Source: CAZKTS01 sp964555735
Lineage (GTDB): Bacteria; Actinomycetota; Acidimicrobiia; IMCC26256; PALSA-555
Assembly: GCA_964555735.1 (NCBI GenBank)
Contig: CAZKTS010000047.1
Location: 1-13,063, forward strand
Reading direction: 5' to 3'
Length of the DNA stretch: 13,063 nt
Of the stretch, positions 1 through 8,600 are shown piece by piece (the stretch's first letter is position 1; each line of letters starts with the position of its first letter). The position numbers were made by a program, and so were the translations under genes. The notes under the pieces are model-generated. The model ran no database searches and was not told the origin of the DNA. It saw nothing but the letters and a program-made list of their open reading frames with translations.

Positions 1-2595
1 CGCGTTCGACGCGCCGCCGCCGGGGGCCGGGTTCTCGACCGTCACCTGCACGGCGCCGGGCGTGGCGAGGAGCGCGCCCGGCACGTCCGCGACGAGGTGG
101 CTCGGGTCGGTCAGCACCGTGAAGACGGTGGTCGAGCCGAAGCGCAGCGACACGCCGTCGACGAAGCCGGAGCCCGTGACGCTCAGCGCGAGCGACGTGG
201 CGCCCGCGGGGATCGACGTCGGCGAGAGCGACGTGAGGACCGGCCGCGGGTGCGGCGTCACCACGATGAGGTTCGCCGGGGCCGACGCGCCGCCACCAGG
301 CGCCGGGTTCGTCGCCACGATCGCGAGCGGCCCCGCGGAGCCGAGGAGCGTCGCGGGGACGGTGATGTCGAGGATCTGCGCCGTGGCCATGCGCACCGGC
401 ACGGGCGTTCCCGAGACGGCGACGGTCGTGGCGGGCAGGAAGCTCGAGCCGCGCAGGCGCACGGCCAGGTCCGGCGAGCCGGCGGCGACCTCGGAGGGCT
501 CGACCGAGGTGATGATCGGCCGCGGGTTCGCCTCGACGCGGAACACGTTCGGGCTCTCGGCCAGGCCCCCGGGGCTCGCGAGCTGCACGAGGCCGGTCTG
601 CGCCGCGGCCGGCACCTCGACCTGGATCGACGTCGGCGTCCAGGCCATCACGCGCGGGGCGAGCGCGCCCGCGAACGTGATGCTGCCGTGGCCCTGGCTC
701 GCGCCGAACGCGCTGCCGGTGATCGTGATGAGCGTGCCGGGAGGGCCGTGGTCGGGCATGACCTGGTTGATCACGGCGACCTGCGACTGCACGGCGACGA
801 CCTCGAAGGTCGCGGGCGCGCTGACCATTCCCGTGGCGTTCTCGACGCGCACCTCGACGTTTCCGGCCGCCGCGAGGGCGCTCGCGGGCACCGTCGCGAC
901 GAGCGTGTTGCACGTGACTAGCGTGGCGTCGAGCGTGGCCTGGCCGAACCGGATCTTCGAGCTCGGGAAGAGGCCGTCGCCGACGACCGCGATCGGCTGC
1001 GCGCCGCCGCCGACCAGCGCCGAAAACGGCTTGAGCGCGCCGATCGACGGCGTCGCCTGGCGCAGGTCCGAGAACGCGAGGGCGAGCATGCCGCCCGTCT
1101 GGCGCGGGGCCATCCCGCGCGCGGGATCGAGGCAGGCCCCGATGGCCTCCGCTGTCACCTGGCCGCCCTGCGGCAGGTAGACCCCGGGGAGCGCGGCCTC
1201 GCCGCCGCCGTTCGTGCGCGAGGAGCACGCGCCGAAGCACGGCGCGAGCTGCACCGGTACGCCGTGGAGCGGCGTCCCCACCGCGCTCTGGGCCGAGACG
1301 GCCACGTCGGTCCTGACGAGGGGCGTCGCCGTGTCGACCACGACGTCGCCGACGTCGGTGTCGGCCGGCCCCTGCGTGCCGATCTCGTCGGTGCGGCCGC
1401 CGAACACGTCGCCCGTGCGCATGAGCAAGGCCTCGACGCGGAGCTGGCACGAGCGCACGCCCGTGATGGCGAACGTGCCGTCGGCGCCGCTCGTCGCGAT
1501 CGCGCCGGGGACCTCGCCCTCGGCGCGCGAGTCCGTGGTGGGGTCCGCCACCGACGGCGACTTGACGCGCACCTCGACGCCGGGGAGCGGCATGCCGGCG
1601 GGGTCGACCGCGCGGCCGCGCACGACCGTCGGGCGGCAGACCGGGATCTTGAGCGAGAAGCCGCGGATGCCGGCGCCGTCGTCGGTCTTGATCTCCGTGT
1701 CGCCGGGGAGCTGCGCCCCGCCGAGCGCCGACTTGCCGGTGCGTCCGTGGAGCGGCACGACCTCGGCGTCGCCGCGATCGCCCGCGCCGATTCGGCCGAG
1801 CATGCCGCTCGTGTGATCGAGCGACCACACCTCGAGGCGTGTCCCGATCGGGATGCGGCTCGGGTTCGGGAAGTGGACCGGCAGCGGCAGCGAGGCGGTG
1901 AGGCCGCTCGGCTCGAGCACCACGACGATGGGCGCGCCGTAGCCGTCGAGCGGCATCGGCGTGCGATCGAACGGGATGCCGGTGACGGAGATCGTCGGGT
2001 CGGCGCCCTGCGGGAAGGACACGGTGGCGCCCGCCGGGAACTCGACCGTGAGGCCGGGGCCCGCGGGGCTCTCGATCGTCGCCTCGGGGCCCATCGGGCT
2101 CACCTGGCCGGACAGATCGATCGGCGGCGACAGGGGCGTCAAGAAGATGGGCCGCACCAGCGTGCGCCGCTCCGTGGGATCGAGCGGCGGCCGCAGGCGC
2201 TCGACGATGCGCGGGAAGGTCCTGCCGCGCAGGTTCGCCATGCGCCCGTCGATCGTCAGCTCGTCGCTGCCCGCGCGCGCATCGGCCACGCCGAAGTCGC
2301 CGGCGGGCGCGATGGAGCCGGCCATCGCGCCGCCGATCGAGACCGTCACGTTCGGCAATGGGTCGCCGTCGAGGTCCTGGACGGTGCCCGTGAGCGAGGC
2401 CGGCGCCGCGTCGGGCCCTCCGTCCCGCGCGGAGCCGCCCATGCCGCCCATGCCCCCTCGACCGCCCGTGCCGCCACGGCCGGCGCCGCCGCCGCGACCG
2501 GCGTCTCCACCGGGAGGCTGCGCGTCGTCACTGCACGCCGATACGGCGACCACCGCCGCGAGGACCGCGACCCAGATGCTGCGCTGCGACTTCAT
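1..2595 (-). CDS. Giant IPT/TIG-repeat surface lipoprotein, N-terminal 865 residues (cut by window edge)
   Basis: Probably a secreted lipid-anchored surface protein; function not known. The ATG at 2595 is preceded by GGAGG and begins a short basic segment (MKSQR), a hydrophobic stretch and a lipobox VSAC with Cys21 (signal peptidase II site). A Gly/Asp-rich linker follows to about residue 45. A carboxypeptidase-regulatory-like beta domain starts at SLTGTVQDLDGDPLP. Similar domains come after PVCRPTVVRGRAVD and in the segment containing APCFGACS. IPT/TIG repeats begin at residue 518 (IGALKPF); three are complete and a fourth is cut at Ala865. The frame stays open to base 1, so the gene continues outside the window. 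It matches the N-terminus of the upstream neighbour domain for domain, including conserved Cys in PVCR, RSCQL, PCFGAC, GACL and LVTC. The neighbour ends 76 nt upstream, so co-transcription is likely. The C-terminus and number of repeats are unknown. Confidence 0.9.
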   Translation of the reverse strand, partial: MKSQRSIWVAVLAAVVAVSACSDDAQPPGGDAGRGGGAGRGGTGGRGGMGGMGGSARDGGPDAAPASLTGTVQDLDGDPLPNVTVSIGGAMAGSIAPAGDFGVADARAGSDELTIDGRMANLRGRTFPRIVERLRPPLDPTERRTLVRPIFLTPLSPPIDLSGQVSPMGPEATIESPAGPGLTVEFPAGATVSFPQGADPTISVTGIPFDRTPMPLDGYGAPIVVVLEPSGLTASLPLPVHFPNPSRIPIGTRLEVWSLDHTSGMLGRIGAGDRGDAEVVPLHGRTGKSALGGAQLPGDTEIKTDDGAGIRGFSLKIPVCRPTVVRGRAVDPAGMPLPGVEVRVKSPSVADPTTDSRAEGEVPGAIATSGADGTFAITGVRSCQLRVEALLMRTGDVFGGRTDEIGTQGPADTDVGDVVVDTATPLVRTDVAVSAQSAVGTPLHGVPVQLAPCFGACSSRTNGGGEAALPGVYLPQGGQVTAEAIGACLDPARGMAPRQTGGMLALAFSDLRQATPSIGALKPFSALVGGGAQPIAVVGDGLFPSSKIRFGQATLDATLVTCNTLVATVPASALAAAGNVEVRVENATGMVSAPATFEVVAVQSQVAVINQVMPDHGPPGTLITITGSAFGASQGHGSITFAGALAPRVMAWTPTSIQVEVPAAAQTGLVQLASPGGLAESPNVFRVEANPRPIITSVEPSEVAAGSPDLAVRLRGSSFLPATTVAVSGTPVPVRMATAQILDITVPATLLGSAGPLAIVATNPAPGGGASAPANLIVVTPHPRPVLTSLSPTSIPAGATSLALSVTGSGFVDGVSLRFGSTTVFTVLTDPSHLVADVPGALLATPGAVQVTVENPAPGGGASNA

Positions 2596-2599
2596 GTTC

Positions 2600-2604
2600 C
2601 CTCC
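2600..2604 (-). promoter_or_regulatory. Ribosome binding site of the left-edge lipoprotein gene
   Basis: On the minus strand GGAGG is followed by GAAC and then the ATG at 2595, a 4-nt spacing that is slightly short but a strong match to the anti-Shine-Dalgarno sequence. It fixes the start that gives a proper lipoprotein signal peptide. It lies directly downstream of a GC-rich hairpin. Confidence 0.7.
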
Positions 2605-2605
2605 A

Positions 2606-2621
2606 CCGGGCTTCCGCCCGG
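2606..2621 (-). other. GC-rich hairpin abutting the RBS, in the gap between the two lipoprotein genes
   Basis: In minus-strand RNA this reads CCGGGC-GGAA-GCCCGG: a perfect 6-bp GC stem closed by a GGAA (GNRA-type) tetraloop. It ends one base before the Shine-Dalgarno of the downstream gene. No U-run follows, so it does not look like a classical intrinsic terminator. It could modulate translation of the second gene, protect a processed 5' end, or be incidental in such GC-rich DNA. The rest of the 76-nt gap (2596-2671) shows no obvious promoter. Confidence 0.5.
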
Positions 2622-2671
2622 CCCTGCCGTTTCGACCGTCCCCCGACGGCCGTGATCACCGAGCGCGGGGC

Positions 2672-5600
2672 TCAGTAATCGATCTGCACGTTGTAGCCGC
2701 CCGTGGGGATCGTCCCGCCCCCGGCATTCCAGTCGATGCTGAGGTACAGGGTGCCGAAGTTCCGGTTGATGCGCGTCGTCGGTCCGACGCCCGGCTCGAA
2801 CTGGTTCGACCCGGTCCCCGTCGGCGTTCCGTTGAAGACCATGCCGACGAGCGCGCCGTTCCTCGACATCGAGACCGGACAGTCCGGCTCGTTGGTCGGG
2901 ATGCCGTCGGCGCCCGCCAGCGTGCTTCCCCGCTCGCAGGTCGCGAACGTCTGCGTCGGGTTCAGCACGCGGATGGTGTAGCGGTGACACGCGCTCAGCG
3001 TCACCCCGGAGTTCACCCACTGGACCATGCCGGTCTGCGGGTTGAAGAGGTCCACCGCCGAGAAGTTCAGCGTGATGCGCTGCGACTGCCCCGAGGTCCT
3101 CAGCACCGGGCAGCGCCAATCGGCGTCGGGCTCGAGCAGCCACAGCTCATTGGTCCACGTGGGCGTGCGGCCGCCGAGGTTGATGCCGCCGAAGATGGCG
3201 AACACGCCGCCGTAGTCGCCGCTCGCGAACGTGCCGCCGTGCCAGGCGCGCACGGCGGGACCGCCGGTGAGCGTCGTCTCCTGCTGCCAGCCACCGGACA
3301 GCCGGTCCCAGAGCTCGCCCACGACCGTGGTCGTGGTGGTGTAGCCGCCGTGATAGAGCTGCGTGCCCGGGCCCGGATCGGTGAGGTACGCGCCGAGCTG
3401 CCGTCCCGTGGGCGTCGGGGTCAGCGTCGCCGCCTGCCAGTCGAACGAAGCGCCCGCGTTGCTGTAGATGTAGGACGTTCCGACGAAGGTACTGCCGTTG
3501 CTGCCGCCGAACGCCGTGCAGTCCGCGGCGTTGCTGTCGCAGGTCAGGCGCATGCCCGTGTTGCTGGGCGAGTACGGCGTGTACGCGCCCGACCAGCGGA
3601 CGCCGTTCCAGAACCACGTCGAGGCGCCCCCCGTGACGTACATGGAGCGCTTGCGAGCCGCGTCGTAGGCGAACGCGGGCTCGGACACGGCGGCCGGGCC
3701 GTTGCCCGTGCTCACGGTGACGTTGCCGGCGCTGTCGATCATGAGGAGCTGATCGGTCGCCGTCGAGGTCCCGCCGACGTTGGTCTCGCCGCCGAAGACG
3801 ACGATGCGCTGGTTGGCCTCGTCGAAGGCGTAGCCCGACTTCCAGCGGCCATAGCCCGCCAGCGTGATCGGGTTGTCCCACGTCGCGGTGGCGATGTTGT
3901 ACCGGTACATGGTCTCGCTCAGCGTGAGCGCCGGCGAGTTGGTGATGTAGCCGAACAGGACGTTGACGTAGCCGAAGGCGTTGACCACCACCGGCGCGAC
4001 GAGCGCGGGGGGGACCCGGCCGCCTGCCGTCTGCGTGCGATTGTCCCAGCCGGTCCACGCGAAGTAGGCCGGACCGCTCGTGCCGCCGCCGAGGCCCGAG
4101 ACCTGCGGGTTCGTCACCGTGAGCTGCTGCATCGAGATGCGCGCCGAGCGCGGCAGGAGCGCGGTGAGCTGGGTGGCGTTGACGAACGTCGTCGCGAGGT
4201 TGGTGGTTCCGTCCACCGTCACGGTGCTGTTCCGGGTGAAGTAGGAGCCATCGAGCGTCACCGTCACATCGCCGCCCGCCGCCGCAGCGAGCCGGCTCGG
4301 CGACAGCGACGTGATGATCGGCACCGCGTTGTACCAGGTGAAGCTGGAGCTGCCGGCGCCCGCTGCCGGCGCGGGGTTCGTGACCGTGACGACCACGATC
4401 GCGCCGGTGTCGGGCACCATCGCCGGGTCGACGCTGGCCACGATCTGCGTCGGGCTCTGCGAGCTGATCGTCATCGCCTGCCCGCCGAAGGTGACCGTGG
4501 CGGGGTTCACGAACGTGCCGTTGATCGTCAGCGTGAAGCCCTGCGTGACGATCGAGCTCGAGGCCGGGCTGAGCGACGTGATCGTCGGCGCGGGGTTCTC
4601 GACCGCGAAGGTCTGCGCGCCCGAGGTGCCCCACGTCTGGTTGTTGACCGTGACGCTGACGTTACGCGCCGTCGTGAGCTGCGCGGCCGGGACGACGGCC
4701 GTCATCGTCGTGTCGTTCGTGACCGTGGGCGTGATGCCGAAGGCGCCGAAGGACACCTGCGTGCCCGAATAGAACCGCGAGCCGGTCAGGGTGATCGTGG
4801 TGGCGCCGCTGTTCACGCCGATGTGGTTGGGCGAGATGCTCGTCAAGATCGGCGTGCCCGGGTTCACGGTGAAGGCGCGCGTGCCGTTGCCCGCGCTGGG
4901 CGCGGGGTTCCGCACCGTGATGTTCGGGGTGCCCGGCACGACGCCGATGGCGGCCGTGGTGACGGTCGCCGTCAGCCGCGTGGAGCTCACGAAGGTCGTC
5001 GCGAGGGCCGTGCTGCCGAGGTCGACCACCGCGCCGCTCACGAAGCCGGTGCCGTCGACCGTGATCGTGAAGTTGCTCGCGCCCACGCTCGCCGAGGACG
5101 GGGTCAGCGCGGTCACGGTGGTGGCCGGGTTCTGCACGTCGAAGGTCCGCGCGCCGGAGCTGCCGAAGGCACCGTTCGACACGGTGACGTTCACGGTGCG
5201 CGCCGTCGCGAGCTGCGCGGCCGGGATGCTGGCCGTGATCTGCGTGTCGTTCCCGGTGGCCGCATAGGACGTGCCGTCGAAGACGACGCTCGAGCCGGAG
5301 TAGAAGCGCGTGCCGTTCGCGGTGAGCGTGAACGCTCCGCCGCCGGCGGCCGCGCTCACCGGAGCGATCGACGTGAGCGTCGGCGTCCCGGGGTTGACGG
5401 TGTAGCTGCCGGTCGCGTTGCCCGCGCTCGGCGCCGGGTTGCGCACCGTCACGGTCAGCGTGGACGGCGTCGCGCCGAGCATCGCGGTCGTGATGGGCAC
5501 GACGAGCTGCGTGGCCGTCTGCGTCGTCGGCACGACGCCGGTCGAGCCGCCGAAGTCGACCACGACGCCGGAGACGAAGTTCGTACCGTTGATGGTGAGC

Positions 5601-8600
5601 GAGAAGGCAGCCGCGCCCACGTTCGACGAGGCGGGCGAGTACGTGGCGATCGTCGGCTGCGGGTTCTGCACCGCGAACGTCTGGCCGCCCGAGTCGTTGC
5701 CCGCGCCGTTCCTGACGAGGACGGTCACGTTGCCCGCAGCCGCGACCTGCGCCGCGGTGATGCCCGCGGTGAGCTGGTTCTGCGTGACGAACGTCGTCGT
5801 CAGCGGCGTACCTCCCCACACGATCTGAGAGCCCGTCGTGTAGCCGCTGCCGTTGGCGGTCAGCGTGAAGGCCCCCGCGCCGACGAGGACGTTCGCCGGC
5901 GCGATCGACGTCAGGACCGGCGCGCCGGCCGTGACGTTGAAGCTGGTCGTGCCGTTGCCCGCGTTCGGCGCCGGGTTGCGGATGGTGATCGCGATCGGTC
6001 CGGTCGAGTTGCCGAGCATCGCGGTCGTGATCGCGACCTGGAGCTGCGTGGCAGTGATCGAGGTGGGCACGAGGCCGGTCGCGGCGCCGAAGTCCACGAG
6101 CGCGCCGGCCACGAAGCCGGTGCCGTTGATCGAGAGCGTGAAGTCGGGCGCGCCCACGTTGTTCGAGCTGGGCGAGAGCGAGGACACGACCGGCTGCGGG
6201 TTCTGCACGGTGAACGCCTGCGTCCCCGAGCTGCCGAACGCGCCGTTCGACACGCTCACGACGAGGCTCCGGGCGGTCGCGACCTGCGCCGCCGGCACGG
6301 ACGCGGTGAGCTGCGTCGCGGAGACGAAGGTGGTGGTGAGCGGGGTGCCGTCGAAGACGATCGACGAGCTGCTGTAGAAGAGGGTGCCGCTGGCGGTCAG
6401 CGTGAACGCCGCCGCACCGGTGACGGCCGTGGTCGGGCTGATCGAGGTCAGGGTCGGCGTTCCCGGGTTCACCGGGAACGAGCCCGTGCCGTTGCCGCCG
6501 TTCGGGGCCGGGTTGCGCACGGTCACGCTCACGTTGCCGGGCAGGGTCCCGAGCATCGCGGTCGTCACCGGCACCTGGAGCTGCGTCGCGGTGACCGTCG
6601 TGGGCACGAGGCCCGTGGAGGCGCCGAAGTCGACCACGGCTCCGGCGACGAAGCCGGTGCCGTTGATCGAGAGCGTGAAGGCCGCCGCGCCCACGTTCGA
6701 CGACGCGGGCGCGAAGCCCGTCACCGTCGCCTGCGGGTTCTGGACGGCGAACGTCTGCGCGGCCGAGTCGAGCCCGGCGCCGTTTCTCACGAGCACCGGG
6801 GCGTTGCCCGCCGTGGCGAGCTGCGCCGCGGTGACCTGCGCCGTCACCTGCGCCTGCGAGACGAAGGTCGTGGCGAGCGGCGTGCCGTTCCAGACGACCG
6901 CGCTCGTGGTGTGGAACGGGCCGCCGTTGGCCGTCAGCGTGAACGCGGCGCCGCCCACCGGGGCGCTCGTCGGGGCGATCGACGTCAGCGTCGGCGCGGT
7001 GGCGGCGACGGTGAAGCTCGCGCTGCCCGAGCCCGCGGCGGGCGAGGGGTTTCTCACCGAGACCGTGAGCGGGCCGACGACGTTGCCGAGCATCGCCGTC
7101 GTGACCGGGACGACGAGCTGCGTCGCGGTCTGGCTCGTCGGCGTCACGCCCGTCGTGGCGCCGAAATCGACCACCGCGCCGGCCAGGAAGCTCGAGCCGG
7201 TGATGGTGAGGTTGAAGCCCGCGCCACCGACGTTCGCCGTGGCGGGCGCGAGCGTGGTGACGACAGGCGCCGGGTTCTGCACGGTCAGCGAGGCCGCGGG
7301 CGACGAGAGGCCGCCGTTCGACACCACGACTGACAGGGTTCCGGCGGTGGCGATCATGCTGGCGGGGACGCTCACCGAGAGCTGCCCGCCCGAGATGAAC
7401 GTGCTCGGCAGGCTCGTGCCGCCCACGATGACGACCGAGGTGCCCTGGAGGAACCCTGTTCCGGAGACGGTGAGCGTGAACGTGCCGCCACCGACCGTGA
7501 CCTGCGACGGCGAGAGGTTCGAGATCGCCGGCGACGGCGTCTGCACGTTGAAGGGCGAAGCGGCCGAGATGGAGGCGCCGTTGGCCACCGTGACGTCGAA
7601 GAAGCCCGCGTTGACGAGGAGGCTCGCCGGCACGGTCGCGCCGAGCTGCGTGCTGTTGACGAACACCGTCGCGAGCGGCGTCCCGGCCCAGCGCACCACC
7701 GAGGAGGTGAGGAAGCCCGAGCCGTTGACGATGAGCTGCAGCGTGCCGCTGCCCGTCGCGGTGCTGCTCGGTGCGAGCGAGGAGATAAGCGGCGTCGGCA
7801 GGATCACCTGGAGCGGAACCGCCGGCGTGGACACGTTCATCGCGGAGTTCGCGACGGTGATGTCCAGGGTGCCGGCGGTCGCGACCAGCGTCGCGGGGAC
7901 CTGGGCCTGCAGCTCGGTGGCCGAGACGAAGGTCGTCTGGAGCGCCGTGGCGCCCGCGCGCACGGTGGCGGCGGCGACGAAGCCGGCTCCGCGCACCGTG
8001 AGCGTGAAGGCCGGGCTCTCGACCTGGATCTGGCTCGGCTGCAGCGAGCCGACCACCGGCGTGGGCTCGCCGATCGTGAAGGGCGCGGGCGCGGAGTCCC
8101 CGACGCCCGGCTGGCGCACGACCACGTCGAGCACCGCGACGGTCTGGAGCGACGTCGCGGGGATCGTCGCCTGGAGCTGCGTCGCCGACACGAACGTGCC
8201 GCCGAGGTCCACGCCGCCGAAGCGCACCGTCGCGCCCTGGGCGAAGTTCCGTCCCGTCACCGTGAGCGCCACCTGGGCCGAGCCGGCCGGCACCGAGGCC
8301 GGCGACAGCGAGACGATCTCCGGCAGCGGCGGGCCGACGGAGAACGTCAGCGCGTTGGACGCGCCGCCACCCGGCATCGGGTTCGTCACCGTGACCATCT
8401 TCGGGCCCTGCGTCGCGAGCTGCGCCGCGGGCACCGTCACCTGGAGCTGCGTGTTCGAGCGCAGCGTCGCCGGCAGCGCGGCGGAGCCGAACTGCACCAT
8501 CGACGAGGCGGAGAAGCCGCTGCCGTCGATCGTCAGCGCGAGATCGGGGCTACCGACCATCACCGACGAGGGCGAGAGGCGCGTGAGCACCGGGCGCGGG

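Noticed and set aside
4586..7264. CRISPR-like array or mobile element in the repeated region
   Set aside because: Units are about 270 or 540 bp, have no spacers, keep the reading frame and encode TIG domains; no transposase, terminal inverted repeats or target duplications are visible.
1961..7333. A 1790-codon open frame on the plus strand opposite the lipoprotein genes
   Set aside because: Its product is almost entirely Arg/Gly/Ala/Asp/His, as expected from the antisense of GC-rich codons with fixed third-position bias. It lies antisense to a gene with signal peptide and recognisable domains, spans two genes, and shows no domain.
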